From Muricea muricata (lineage: Eukaryota; Cnidaria; Anthozoa; Malacalcyonacea; Plexauridae): a stretch of DNA of 64,000 nucleotides. Shown here piece after piece: positions 46,612 through 58,537 of the stretch (position 1 is the first letter of the stretch; each line of letters starts with the position of its first letter). The notes under the pieces were generated by a model, which saw only the letters and a list, made by a program, of their open reading frames with translations, was not told where the DNA came from and did no database searches. The translations under genes were made by a program, and so were the position numbers. Where the stretch lies: the NCBI GenBank assembly GCA_963855995.1, contig OY979731.1, positions 372,001 to 436,000 of the forward strand. Reading direction: 5' to 3'.

Positions 46612-46695
46612 AAGCGTTGGTCAACGCTCCGCCAAAACTCGTGGGTTTTCTCCGGGTACTCCGGTTCTTCCCACTGGGAGAGTTGACAGGGTAGT
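46612..46695 (+). repeat. SINE tail fragment
   Basis: GGTCAACGCTCCGCCAAAAC, then CTCGTGGGTTTTCTCCGGGT and ACTCCGGTTCTTCCCACTGG: the best-preserved copy of the shared SINE tail in this window. Confidence 0.65.
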
Positions 46696-47169
46696 TACAT
46701 ATGGTTATAAAAATGTGACTAACTTTTGAAAACCTTTCTACTTAGACTTGTTAAGCCTTCTCGTCATCTCTATCAGTTGCATGTTTTGAGCCACATGTTT
46801 TTCTTTGTAATTGTGAAACAACTCGTTATATGCTGGGTAAACCTTTGCAAAACTCTCAAAATTTATCACTTCAAGTTGTTTCATTGTTATAATATATTTT
46901 GAAGTATAAACATTTACTTACGTTGAAAAGACCCAAGTTTTTTAGGGCTTTGTTCATTCACTTGTGTTATTGTTCTCTCTGCCATGTTCTGTTTTCTTCT
47001 GTTGTTATTTTAATAAGTACAATGTGTGGTAGTTAATCTCTTTTTATTGTTATTCAAATTGTATGTAATCTTTACAAATTTTTTCAATAAATTGTTTACA
47101 AAATTTACTTGTGACCCCTTTTTAATTAAAAATTCAATTCCCATGGGAATTGAGAAATTGAATAAAAAA

Positions 47170-47297
47170 AATCCCCCTACCCCGGCCAGCTCCCCAAGTG
47201 CCACTTCCACCTAAGTAGAAGTACTTATACATGTAGTGCAAGTACTTCTACTTATTCACGGTGGAAGTAGCACTCGGAGAACTGGCCGGGGTAGCCG
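47170..47297. repeat. Hairpin/MITE
   Basis: CCCCGGCCAGCTCCCCAAGT and, mirrored, CCCCGGCCAGTTCTCCGAGT close a hairpin whose inner stem is AAGTAGAAGTACTT and its inverse. Loop of about 20 bp. Confidence 0.7.
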
Positions 47298-48128
47298 GCA
47301 AAGAGAAGACCAACTTTGCAAGTGCTAATACAATTGCTAAGTTGATCTTCCCTAGAGAGCAGCCGCGCGTACCTAACAAATTAAAACAACAAACGTTAGT
47401 GACTTAAGTACTTAGCATGCAAATTTGATTCCCAAAGCCAAAATGTCAAGTGCCCCCCGCTGATCCTACCAACTGCCTACCTGCCTCAGTTCTAAGCTGT
47501 CTTCCTCAGTTCTAAGCTCCTGCATTCCATTCGTTACCTTCACTTTCCTCACCATCGCACAGTCACTCACAGCTGATAAACCCGCATGCACCACCACCAC
47601 CCCGACTGCCACCCAATTTCGAAAATTAAAAGAGTTAAAATTTCGGTAAAGTATGCATTTTAAATGCAATTTATTTGGATATTTTAGATCAAACGTAAAC
47701 AGAAAAAGCTCGTACATAAAAACAGGTGAGAATTCTATTTAAAATTTGCTTGCAAAATATAAAACTTAATTCGCATTTTTCTTAGTTAATAGTATAGATC
47801 AATTTAGTTGATGTTGAAACCTACTCTTAACTGTTTTGTTAGAAGTGACGACAGATTTTGGTTTTTAAGCATACTTTCAAAAATTTTAATTCCTTTAATA
47901 AACCTAACCCCATGCAACTTACACACGGCGCACACCCTCGCAGTCCATACATTTAGCTAATAAATTACGTTATAAACAAAAAAGCAAAATAAAAAGATAA
48001 ATTACGTTATCTCTAGCTACTTAAACCCACTTAGACTGAGTTTTTGATTGAATTTTCAAACGTAAAACCTTAGCTGAATGGGCATGGGCTTTTCGTTGTG
48101 TTAACTGTTCCGGAGTAAATATAAACCT

Positions 48129-48370
48129 GGGGCCGGTTGTATCAAAGGCGTTTAGCTTAAACGGTGGATAAGTGAAATTTAAAAATCAGTTTTACACCTA
48201 GTACGGAACCGAAATTATGAGTTGAAATAGAATAAATATTTAGTTTTATATATAATTGTTCTTCTCAGGTCAAATAACTTCAGCTGGTTTGTTTATACAA
48301 CATGGAAACGTGTTTCATATTTTTGACTTATCCACCGTTTAAGCTAAACGCCTTTGATACAACCGGCCCC
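48129..48370. mobile_element. MITE, GGGGCCGGTTGTATC terminal-repeat family
   Basis: Inverted ends of about 45 bp (GGGGCCGGTTGTATCAAAGG; TTTAGCTTAAACGGTGGATA), related to 1003-1233, where the same TTTAGC-TAAACGGTGGA block follows the tip. Confidence 0.8.
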
Positions 48371-48872
48371 TGATACTTACCAAAGTCCAAGGCTGGGTCA
48401 AATAAGCATGAGAATTAGGCAAAAATAAAAAGCAATTGAAACTCAACAGATTCACTAAAGTTGTTTTTTTTTTTTGGCAACTTATATCCTTAAGTGTAGA
48501 TGACATGCAATTTTTAATGCCGTAATTCTCACACTTATTTAACCGAAACGCCTTCATTTGCATGGTACCTCGCAGCTGCTCTCAAACCACCTTCGTAATT
48601 TGCTTTAGTGTACACAAACAATGACTTCATTGTTCCTGCTTACCAAAACAAATCTGAAAGCACCAAGATACTTATCATATTAATAATCAAAGAGGATTGC
48701 ATTATGCAGTAATTACCATAAACAGACGCATCACCATTGAAACAAAGCATGCCGTATTCCCATGGGAATTTAAAATGCACAAAAAAATATAATGATCCTA
48801 CTGATTTGCATGGATGTATGAACCAAATTAGCTAAGAAACAAAGAAATGATATATTCCCTTGGGAATTTAAT

Positions 48873-49102
48873 GTAGCAAAAAGATGGCGGGTGTTGATTT
48901 TACCAGAATGCCTTGCGGTCTGAAATCGTTTAAAAACTTAAGGTAAATTAACCTCGTTTGAGGAACAGACAGATAGGTTATTTTGTCACTTGTGTTAAAA
49001 TTCCGTCCATTAGCTTATCTTAAATATCATTTCACTGCTATTCTTGATTGATACCCGCATTAAATTCTGGTAAAATCGACATGCCACCATCTGTTTTGCT
49101 AC
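48873..49102. mobile_element. MITE with GTAGCAAAANAGATGG tips (mirror 63729-63958)
   Basis: Same family as 43178-43412. The inverted tips and the core (GAACAGACAGATAGGTTATT) are conserved. It is present once in each palindrome arm. Confidence 0.8.
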
Positions 49103-49369
49103 GGTGAATTGGAATACAAGTCACATTTTGTCGCTTTTTAACCAGAGAACACATTCTTTAAAGGTAGAACGACGGAATTGATCGTTTGCAATCGACGCCA
49201 TCTTTGTTGACGTTTGAAACACATGGCAACCACAAAGTATCTATTCATTATATCTGATCCTATCGAGCCATACATCTTTAAAGTATCATTCATAATACGC
49301 TAAAACTAACGATGAAATAGTAAATTGACACAAGTGTTTCGCTGTAAACAGCTGAAGTAATCTGCAGAG

Positions 49370-50029
49370 TCAACCAAGATGGCGCCCAATCACACGAAAT
49401 GACGTCATGTGCAAACCAAGAATAGTGACAAAATGCATCAACATTATTACGAAACTTATTTTTGTAAAACGTTCAATCCTACATGTTATTTTGTTTTGTT
49501 TTTAGAAATATCCAAATCCAAATGTTAGAGACGAAATTTCCAGGCGTTAAGGTATTGTTTCTTTAAAAAATATTGTCGACATTTACCATATTTTTACCTG
49601 TTTTTTGACTCGAAAATTGACTGCCAAACTCCTAGATATTCTATTTAATTATTTTGTTGAATGTATTTGATATCAATGTTATTTCAATCCAATTTTTTTC
49701 ACTTAATTTGCTGTCTTTTCTTTTTCATTAACGAGAAATATCTATTAAATCCTCTTTGATCCCTCAATAATAAGTATCTTGTTTTCTACTAACTTGCACA
49801 TTACCACTACTTTCTATTACAATGTCGTGTCTTCTTATTCTTGTGGATTGTTGTTTTGTGGGTCTTGCCGTCCAGGATCGTTCATTCTTTTCTCTTCTTG
49901 TGCGTTTTTTTCACATCCCATCACCCTTTGCAATAGTAGAAAGAATTAAGTCATGAGATGATAGTTACGAATAATTTATAAACTATAACATGATAAGTTT
50001 CTTGTACGTTTGCATGGTGAATACAATAT
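49370..50029. other. Arm segment without recognisable features (mirror 62802-63461)
   Basis: AT-rich. CCAAGATGGCGCCCAATCAC at about 49374 is a CpG-containing motif of the kind found near promoters. No exon was identified. Confidence 0.35.
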
Positions 50030-50031
50030 AC

Positions 50032-50114
50032 TTATTAAGCTTTGTGGAAACACCACGTAAATTTATTATTGCAATAATAAATTTACGTGGTGTTTCCACA
50101 AAGCTTAATAAGTA
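50032..50114. repeat. Perfect short hairpin (mirror 62717-62799)
   Basis: ACTTATTAAGCTTTGTGGAA runs to a centre at TTATTGCAATAA and back without a mismatch, about 41 bp per arm. Confidence 0.85.
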
Positions 50115-50134
50115 AACTATAACATATTAAGCAC

Positions 50135-50272
50135 TTATTGGATGAGGTTTTTGTGATATGCGAAATGATCAATGTCGAGGTAAGAGTTATCAGCCGAGCC
50201 GAAGGCGAGTCAGATAACTCTTACCAAGACATTGATAATTTTGCATATCACAAAAACCGAATCCGATAATTG
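50135..50272. mobile_element. Palindromic MITE (mirror 62559-62696)
   Basis: Tips ATTGGATGAGGTTTTTGTGA and, mirrored, ATTATCGGATTCGGTTTTTG. The centre has GAGTTATC and GCCGAGCCGAAGGC. Few mismatches between arms. Confidence 0.75.
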
Positions 50273-50477
50273 CTTTATTATACATTGTAAGTCTTTTTCC
50301 TCGAGCAATTGACGAATTTCGCCTTCGGAAGAGCTTAAAAAGCAAGATGCCATAACATGAAACAGAAAATATCGAAAAAATGTTGTTGCCATGCCAACCA
50401 TTGATGCCAACGAATACCGCATACTGTAATAATCTGCACCGTAGGCTCAACATGCAGATAACTCAGTTATCTGCTAG

Positions 50478-50729
50478 CAGATAACTGAGCCATAGAATAA
50501 GAATACATAGAAGGGCCACTCGCGTCGGAGCCTTTGGAGTTTTTGAAGCCGCGCATGTCGCATTACGCACGTTATTAGCATTTTCTCAGCCAGTCAATTG
50601 CATTTTCTGGCCAATAGGAATGCTGAACTGGCTGGTGGCAGCCAGTAAACTGCATAAACATAGTGTGACATGTTGCACTGCTGAGTGGCCCTTCTATGTA
50701 TTCTTATTGTATGACTGAGTTATCTGCAG
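50478..50729. mobile_element. MITE with CAGATAACTGAG tips (mirror 62102-62353)
   Basis: Inverted ends share AGAATACATAGAAGGGCCAC. The core includes GCATTTTCTCAGCCAGTCAA and an inverted CCAGTTCAGC. Just outside the left end, CAGATAACTCAGTTATCTGC forms a second small palindrome. Confidence 0.75.
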
Positions 50730-50807
50730 ATTGTGTGATAGTCGCATTTATCTGCATACAACTGACCAATCACAACGCATAAAACAACTGCAATGTATAG
50801 TAATTAA

Positions 50808-51176
50808 CACTTATTGACTGAGACCGAGGGAAACAGTATGTTTTGTGGACCAGAGACTGTCGATGTCGAGGGTCCACAAAACATACTGCTTTCCCGAGGT
50901 CTCAGTCAATAAGTATTTTATTATATACTGAGTGCCAAAAGAGAAGAAAAGTACCACAAATCAATCAAACATGTGTAAAAAGGATTACCTTTTACCTGAC
51001 ATGGCTACGTGAGGCTTTGTGGATTTGTTGTCTACCGGTGAATAAAAGTAATGTCCACCGCTTAGCTACGTTGCCAGGGAGACAAAAGAATTTCTCCACT
51101 ATCACGTGATACGTTCTTAACCAATAAGAAACAGGAATAAATGAACTTTGACACTCAGTATATTATAAAATAGTAT
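50808..51176. mobile_element. Compound hairpin MITE (mirror 61655-62023)
   Basis: A hairpin at 50812-50920 (CTTATTGACTGAGACC; CAGTATGTTTTGTGGACC and inverses) is joined to a segment whose ends are TATTATATACTGAGTG and, mirrored, TATAATATACTGAGTG near 51170. Confidence 0.65.
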
Positions 51177-52108
51177 TAATTAGGCCGGCCAAATTATTGT
51201 GTAAGCTGTTAATATGAAATTTTTTTATTAAAATCTCGAGAATCATTAATAAATCGTGAGCAAAACACAAAAGAAAATCATAGCCGTGAAGGAGTCTTTA
51301 TTTCTCACACGCACACAACTTGCAGCTACCCTAATTTATGAATTTAGATTAAAATATCTCGAGAATTAAACAACACGTAAGGAATGTGTAAATTCTTAAA
51401 GCTCTTTCGAACAATAAAAATTAATATCTCGCACTAATCTCTCTCAAAAGCTCTCTCAAATTTATTGCCGATATCTCTTTGAGAATTACTGTGCACGTGA
51501 AATGTAACTTATATCAAAACTAGCTTACTTCAAGCTGTTTGGGAATCAAGATTTTACGTGTCAACGAGATCAAATATGAATCTAAGATGGCAGACAGCGC
51601 ATTAAATTTCTATCTTTACGACCAACTCCCCAACGAAAGGCTTTAATTCGCTCGAAAGTCGAATTTTGTTTTTTTTTTATTGTTTCAGGTAGTGAAAGAT
51701 CCTGTGTGCTTTTTACAGTACTACCGACACTAGCAACGTTAGTGCGAGATGTTAATTTTTATTGAAACAAAAGCTGAACTGCTAAAAAAATGGAAACGAC
51801 AAGATAAAATAAAAAAACTTACTTTCACTCTATCTTTGGATCTTCTTGGCTTCGGTTGTTCTCGTTTCATCATGCTGTTTATGGTTTCATCTGGTTGGCG
51901 CACTCTCTTCATGGAGCATCAAGGCGGTCCAGTAGGTAACTAGCTCACTCGTGTCCAGTCAACCAACATAAAATAAGGAGAAAATTAATGTTACAAAATA
52001 TTTTAGAATATAGGACACTAAGCTTTAATTGAATTGACTTTAACAAACCGTACATTGTGATAGTATTTGCATCTTAACATCTGATGGAGACGGCTTGTGA
52101 TTTACTTC

Positions 52109-52468
52109 TTATGTCGATATGAATTCTTTCCCATCTTGTTGCATCATTAGTTGATGGTTGTTGTATTCACTTTTTACTTGGCATTCTTTGAAAAAAAAAT
52201 TACGATGTTCAGAAAACTGTTTACAAGATAAGCAAAGAAAACTACGTTCACAAGCATTAGAGAGGACTAAGTAATTATAATAGGCGTGACAGGTCACAGA
52301 GGTTAGTCGACGAAGAAACTCATGGACAAATTCCCGGCATGATGATACCCCGATAGCAAGAAATACAGCAAGTGTAGAACGTGTACGTGTGAGCTTAAAC
52401 TGTATGTATGCAGCTCCAAGAAAAGCGCAACACAAAATGGCGGAATTTAAAGACATTTCTGGTGTCAT
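52109..52468 (-). CDS. Unassigned 119-residue open frame in the left arm (mirror 60363-60722)
   Basis: From the first ATG it starts MTPEMSLNSAILCCAFLGAA; a hydrophobic stretch at residues 6-22 could be a signal or membrane segment. It continues with Cys pairs (SFLCLSCKQF) and basic residues. Both arms keep it open and apparently identical. A TATA-like AATATATAAATATA lies about 35 bp upstream of the ATG. A decayed relative at 39.7 kb has an early stop. No family recognised; it might be one exon of a longer gene or chance. Confidence 0.3.
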   Translation of the reverse strand: MTPEMSLNSAILCCAFLGAAYIQFKLTRTRSTLAVFLAIGVSSCREFVHEFLRRLTSVTCHAYYNYLVLSNACERSFLCLSCKQFSEHRNFFFKECQVKSEYNNHQLMMQQDGKEFIST

Positions 52469-52918
52469 TTCCAGTTCCCTAACTTTCGCGGACAAATATA
52501 TTTATATATTTTTCTCAAATTTTTTTGAAGTAAATCTAGATGGATTTTGTGAATAAACAAATTGAAAAAAGTATTGCCCACGTTAGGAAACTAGAACGGG
52601 CGCCCAAGAATGCCCACAATTTCTCCAATCTGGATTATATTTATTGATTGCGCAAATGACTGATAAAAAATAAGAGAGTAATAAAATACCAAATGGTTTC
52701 CTCTTCAAGATAGTGTCATACATGCGCGCGGCATTTCGGGATATTTGGGAAAACTCGTGTTGAAGTTGAACCTAAGGCAACATGCCAAGTACATGGATGA
52801 CGCTATCCTGCTCAGGAAACTATTTAGTAATTGTCTTACAAAATGATTACAGTGAAACACAAGTCAACGCCACGGCATTTAAATTTCTCGTGTAGGATTG
52901 TTTGATCCTGCACAGTAA

Positions 52919-53095
52919 TAGCCAAGTGGCGCAATCGTCAGAGCAAACGCCTATCACATGTGAGGTCGTGGGTTCAATCCTTACTTCAGACTCGTGACAC
53001 CCATGTGAGGAGTTAGTCAGTCGTGGGTTTATCCCGGGTACTCCGGTTTGCGAATGTTGACTGGATGGTTAAAATTGTAAAATATCAGTAATCAC
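52919..53095 (+). repeat. SINE, tRNA-like head and conserved tail (mirror 59736-59912)
   Basis: TAGCCAAGTGGCGCAATCG resembles an A-box region and GTGGGTTCAATCC a B box. The shared tail CCGGGTACTCCGGTTTGCGA follows. It is the most complete SINE copy of the window. Confidence 0.7.
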
Positions 53096-54293
53096 CGGAA
53101 CACGGGTACTTAACTAAACTGCTGACGATGAGGCGGAACTCATAATGAATTAATGAAAATGTGTTTCACTGTAGTTATCATATAATGTAATTGCCAAGCT
53201 GAATGAATAATTCTCCAGTAACTACGTCATATGAATAATTTACAATTATGAGAGTAGTGGGAGGGGGGGGCAGCATAAAGATTGAAGTAGTGTCAAGGAA
53301 GGGGTACTACCCTGACGGGTACTAGGCGAAGAAGTAGAGTAAACAGGAGGAAGAAAATTAAATTGGAGTAAATAAGGGGGATTGGGGTAAAGAAGGGGAG
53401 AAGCAGGATAAAGAAACCAGTGGAAGGGGGTGCTATCCTGGAAGGAGTACCCGGGAAAGAAGAGGGTGAACAGGAGGAAAAGTAGATTGGAGTACAGAAA
53501 GGGGAAATTAAACGGATCAGGAAATTCAGACTTGCAATTCAAATGAAAGGCAGCTCATTGGTCATGTAAACACTCGTTAAATCATGGTTCTCGCTTGCCT
53601 TTAGCTTGGAATCATCTTTGAATTTGAACTGAAAGTCTGAATTTGCATGTTTCTTGTATAGAGTGCAGTGTATCAGAACAGAAGAGGTTTTGAAGAAAAA
53701 GAAAGAAAGAATAAAAGTAAGTTAAAATTTGTAAAGAATAATGAAGAAACTATTGGTACAGCACTTGATACATGATGATAATCATCATTATAAACTCTCT
53801 ATTAATCCGGGGGGGGGGGGTATAATAGAGAATTTGCAATGATAGTAAGTATATTGTAATATTTGGGTTTTTACCACTAAATCCTCTTGAAAGTTCTTTT
53901 TGGCTGTGGCTTCTCTCATCACAGTTGTCTGTGCTTGTCTTGCAAAATCTCTGGAATATCTATAACGTGAAGGTCAATATTTAAGATTAGAAAAATAGAA
54001 ACCGTAAAATAGAAAGAAATTTAAATCGTGGCGAATACTTTTTACGGTCTTGCTGGCATGACAAAAAGAGAGTATAGATTTATAAGATCATGTTGATTTA
54101 TCCTTTATCTGAACTATATTTAACTTAGATTTTAAAATAGATTTCACCCTGGTAAGCAGACCGAATGGGTTTTCAAACAAGATAACATTTAATGACTAAA
54201 ACGTGCACAGAATAGTTAGAGAATGCTTACATGTCGAATAAAAATCCAATACTTTTAATGTCCAACTACACAATAGCGATTTTCGTTGCATTT

Positions 54294-54434
54294 CTAGACT
54301 GGAGAAGAAGACGACGCCATTTTGATTTTGATTTCTCCCGATAACGGCAGATTTGTCTTCGCAATTTTTTTCCATTTCTTCGTCGTTTCAGCTCCAATTT
54401 GCTCGTTGTGTTTCTTTCGTACCTTCCTCGCCAT
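54294..54434 (-). CDS. Small basic 46-residue open frame, left arm (mirror 58397-58537)
   Basis: ATG to TAG, starting MARKVRKKHNEQIGAETTKK and ending MASSSSPV, rich in Lys/Arg. A TATA-like GTATAAATG lies 20-30 bp upstream. The difference between arms in this stretch changes a Leu codon silently. Not recognised; it could be a first exon. Confidence 0.3.
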   Translation of the reverse strand: MARKVRKKHNEQIGAETTKKWKKIAKTNLPLSGEIKIKMASSSSPV

Positions 54435-54819
54435 TTCCGTACAACCAATGAACATTTATACTCAAGATTAAGACTGTATTGAGACTTTCAAAATGTTCGT
54501 CAGGAGACATAAAAATCGAAGCTTCTTCTTCGGGTTGCAGAAGCAAATGACGTCAGACGACCTTTGTCCGCCAGCAAATACCCGTATGTATAACATTCAA
54601 TGATCTTTTTAGGAAGCTGAAAATCGGTTTTTATTGCGCGAACGAAGTGTTTTTGCCATTATTTCTTACTCAGGTCTTTCTTCTGCTACTTTACTTCATG
54701 TTTACTTAGGTAACTTGCCAAAAGAAACGCCTGTAAGGGACAATTTTGCAATTTTTTTTATTTGGATGCTGATGAACAAGGGAAGACTCGTTAAAGCTTT
54801 CATTGGCAAATATCTTTCC

Positions 54820-54960
54820 CTCCGTGGCCGAGAGGTAAAGACAACTGTCTTGACTTCGATTTTGGGTGGATCGAGGACCGGCCCAGTTCAACTGAGTTTG
54901 GTAAGAATTTAATTCTGATCGGTGCTCGATCCACCCAAAACTGAATTCAAAGCTGGGCGT
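54820..54960. repeat. Inverted tRNA-like block (mirror 57871-58011)
   Basis: CTCCGTGGCCGAGAGGTAAA resembles the D-arm region of a class II (Leu/Ser-type) tRNA. GATTTTGGGTGGATCGAG is mirrored by CTCGATCCACCCAAAACTGA at about 54928. No full cloverleaf. Confidence 0.4.
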
Positions 54961-55082
54961 GAAGTGCAGGAAAACACTAGGCAGTACCGCGAGGCCAAGG
55001 AGGCAAACGTTATTTTCCTAGTGTTGTTAACTAATATTTAAGCAAATTTCATTAACTTGACTGTTGGGGACAGACCTGTAGG

Positions 55083-55240
55083 GTTGGTGCATTGAAGACT
55101 TCTCGTCGTTATTTCCCTTCGTTCAAGAAGACAAGTTGTCTTCATCGAGAAATAACGACGAAAAGACTTCAAGACACCACTAAACCACTACACTTTAAAG
55201 CTACAGTGTAGTGGTTTAGCTAGCTAAACCACTACACTGT
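55083..55240. repeat. Two adjacent hairpins (mirror 57591-57748)
   Basis: Hairpin 1 pairs GAAGACTTCTCGTCGTTATTT with its inverse. Hairpin 2 is a repeated CTAAACCACTACACTGTAGC motif on both strands around the perfect TTTAGCTAGCTAAA. Confidence 0.7.
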
Positions 55241-56140
55241 GCCAATAATATATGGCTGACTTCTTCCTAACGCTTACGGTACGACCATGGATGCGCAAAG
55301 ATGCGCAAACACATTAAAGCCTTGAAAGCAAGTGTTTTCTTTTAGGAAAGAATCAAGGACGACAACGCTTACTAAATCAAAGCCGTCTAGTCATGTTTTA
55401 AGTACTTCAGCTGTTTAACGATCTTTTACCAGATCTTTGCAAGAGGAAAAGTAAAATTTTGCATCATTATTATTAACTTTCCGTCAGTCGTTTCTTTCTT
55501 GATCGAGCATTATATGCCATTGTTTTCAGTGTCCTTGATATAGGAGCCATATACTTATGGCCTTGGGTTTAATTCCCAAACACTGAATGGCAGTGTTTTG
55601 CTCTTCCAATGAGATAACAAGATGGCACTGTAGAACGCGTGGTTTTATATAAGCTACGAGCGTCAAGATATCCTTGATAGGTAACTATTGATCCTACAAT
55701 GGCACTTATGTTCACTGCCAATAGGAACGTTTTCAACTCACAGCTTGTACATAATGGCTTTTATAGGTTGTGTCACAAGGAAACTGCAGTTCGGTCGTAA
55801 AATCAACTTGTTTTCAAGGTTGCCGGGTTTTAAACATTACTGACACTGTTAATGTTGTAGCTCGGAATTGTAAAACAACGGCGGCAATGCAGTTTTCTTG
55901 TGCCATAACCTGTAAAATGGGTGGTTTTATCATTTATATAAGCTACGACCGCCAAGCTTTATCCTTGATAGGAAACAATTGATCCCACCAACGACATTTG
56001 TATTCTCTACCGATAGGAACGTTTGAGACTTACAGCTTGTACATAACGCATTTTATCGGTGAGTCGTAAAACCAACCTGTTACTGCTCAGCAAACTACCA
56101 GTTCCCTCGATCAACGATAGTCGATGAAGCTTGGCGCTCG

Positions 56141-56715
56141 TAGGTAGTGTAAAACCAAGCATTTTACAGGTTATAGCCAGGTTAGCAGTATCTGCAATGT
56201 TTCAAAGCAACCACGAATAGAAACTGACAGCCAACGTTCTGAGTTAAGGTTTGTAGAATATACTACATGATTAGTTACAGCATGACCAGGCATATAGTAA
56301 ATAACGCATTGCCATCTTGTTCCAAAGTTATCTTATTACTTGAAAGAGCTGAAGACTGCCATGCAGTGTTTGGGAATCAAACCCAAGGCCATAAATACAT
56401 GACTCCTATATCAAGGACACTGACAACAATGACATATAAAGCTCGATCAAGAAAGAAACGACCGACGGAAAGTCAATAGTATATGCAAACTTCGACTTTC
56501 CTTCTTGCAAAGGCCTGGTCATAAAAGATCGTTAAACATAGCTGAGCAACTTAAAACATGCCTACACAGTTTTGATTTAATAAGCGTTATCGTCTTTGAC
56601 TCTTTCCCGAAAGAAGACATATTCTTTACAGGCTGTACAGTGTTTGCGCATCTATGCTTCATGCCTTCTTGAAAAGACCTCGCCATAAAAGATCGTTTAA
56701 CTTAGCTGAACAACT
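56141..56715. repeat. Central spacer of the large palindrome, diverged tandem copy of the inner right arm
   Basis: Stretches at 56300-56470 and 56500-56670 resemble 57200-57550 in the same orientation (AACCCAAGGCCATAA, TATCAAGGACACTGA, GATCGTTAAACA) with clear divergence. The spacer is therefore older than the arm duplication. Confidence 0.65.
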
Positions 56716-58396
56716 CGAGCGCCAAGCTTCATCGACTATCGTTGATCGAGGGAACTGGTAGTTTGCTGAGCAGTAACAGGTTGGTTTTACGACTCACCGA
56801 TAAAATGCGTTATGTACAAGCTGTAAGTCTCAAACGTTCCTATCGGTAGAGAATACAAATGTCGTTGGTGGGATCAATTCTTTCCTATCAAGGATAAAGC
56901 TTGGCGGTCGTAGCTTATATGGTTATGGCACAAGAAAACTGCATTGCCGCCGTTGTTTTACAATTCCGAGCTACAACATTAACAGTGTCAGTAATGTTTA
57001 AAACCCGGCAACCTTGAAAACAAGTTGATTTTACGACCGAACTGCAGTTTCCTTGTGACACAACCTATAAAAGCCATTATGTACAAGCTGTGAGTTGAAA
57101 ACGTTCCTATTGGCAGTGAACATAAGTGCCATTGTAGGATCAATAGTTACCTATCAAGGATATCTTGACGCTCGTAGCTTATATAAAACCACGCGTTCTA
57201 CAGTGCCATCTTGTTATCTCATTGGAAGAGCAAAACACTGCCATTCAGTGGTTGGGAATTAAACCCAAGGCCATAAGTATATGGCTCCTATATCAAGGAC
57301 ACTGAAAACAATGGCATATAATGCTCGATCAAGAAAGAAACGACTGACGGAAAGTTAATAATAATGATGCAAAATTTTACTTTTCCTCTTGCAAAGATCT
57401 GGTAAAAGATCGTTAAACAGCTGAAGTACTTAAAACATGACTAGACGGCTTTGATTTAGTAAGCGTTGTCGTCCTTGATTCTTTCCTAAAAGAAAACACT
57501 TGCTTTCAAGGCTTTAATGTGTTTGCGCATCTTTGCGCATCCATGGTCGTACCGTAAGCGTTAGGAAGAAGTCAGCCATATATTATTGGCACAGTGTAGT
57601 GGTTTAGCTAGCTAAACCACTACACTGTAGCTTTAAAGTGTAGTGGTTTAGTGGTGTCTTGAAGTCTTTTCGTCGTTATTTCTCGATGAAGACAACTTGT
57701 CTTCTTGAACGAAGGGAAATAACGACGAGAAGTCTTCAATGCACCAACCCTACAGGTCTGTCCCCAACAGTCAAGTTAATGAAATTTGCTTAAATATTAG
57801 TTAACAACACTAGGAAAATAACGTTTGCCTCCTTGGCCTCGCGGTACTGCCTAGTGTTTTCCTGCACTTCACGCCCAGCTTTGAATTCAGTTTTGGGTGG
57901 ATCGAGCACCGATCAGAATTAAATTCTTACCAAACTCAGTTGAACTGGACCGGTCCTCGATCCACCCAAAATCGAAGTCAAGACAGTTGTCTTTACCTCT
58001 CGGCCACGGAGGGAAAGATATTTGCCAATGAAAGCTTTAACGAGTCTTCCCTTGTTCATCAGCATCCAAATAAAAAAAATTGCAAAATTGTCCCTTACAG
58101 GCGTTTCTTTTGGCAAGTTACCTAAGTAAACATGAAGTAAAGTAGCAGAAGAAAGACCTGAGTAAGAAATAATGGCAAAAACACTTCGTTCGCGCAATAA
58201 AAACCGATTTTCAGCTTCCTAAAAAGATCATTGAATGTTATACATACGGGTATTTGCTGGCGGACAAAGGTCGTCTGACGTCATTTGCTTCTGCAACCCG
58301 AAGAAGAAGCTTCGATTTTTATGTCTCCTGACGAACATTTTGAAAGTCTCAATACAGTCTTAATCTTGAGTATAAATGTCCATTGGTTGTACGGAA

Positions 58397-58537
58397 ATGG
58401 CGAGGAAGGTACGAAAGAAACACAACGAGCAAATTGGAGCTGAAACGACGAAGAAATGGAAAAAAATTGCGAAGACAAATCTGCCGTTGTCGGGAGAAAT
58501 CAAAATCAAAATGGCGTCGTCTTCTTCTCCAGTCTAG
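58397..58537 (+). CDS. Small basic 46-residue open frame, right arm (mirror of 54294-54434)
   Basis: Same reading as the left-arm copy, with TTG where the left arm has TTA for a Leu. A strongly basic product would be expected if it is translated. No family assignment. Confidence 0.3.
   Translation: MARKVRKKHNEQIGAETTKKWKKIAKTNLPLSGEIKIKMASSSSPV

Larger units (their letters stand above)
43530..48128. other. AT-rich gene-poor stretch
   Basis: Contains only short unassigned frames. One at 44837-45040 reads LAKKRCGRCKNLRVKKFPWT and ends MLANNKYK; another at 45302-45487 includes IHRCECCKWLVKLV. Both might be remnants of transposon or host exons. A SINE fragment (46612-46695) and a hairpin (47170-47297) also lie here. 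Confidence 0.35.
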
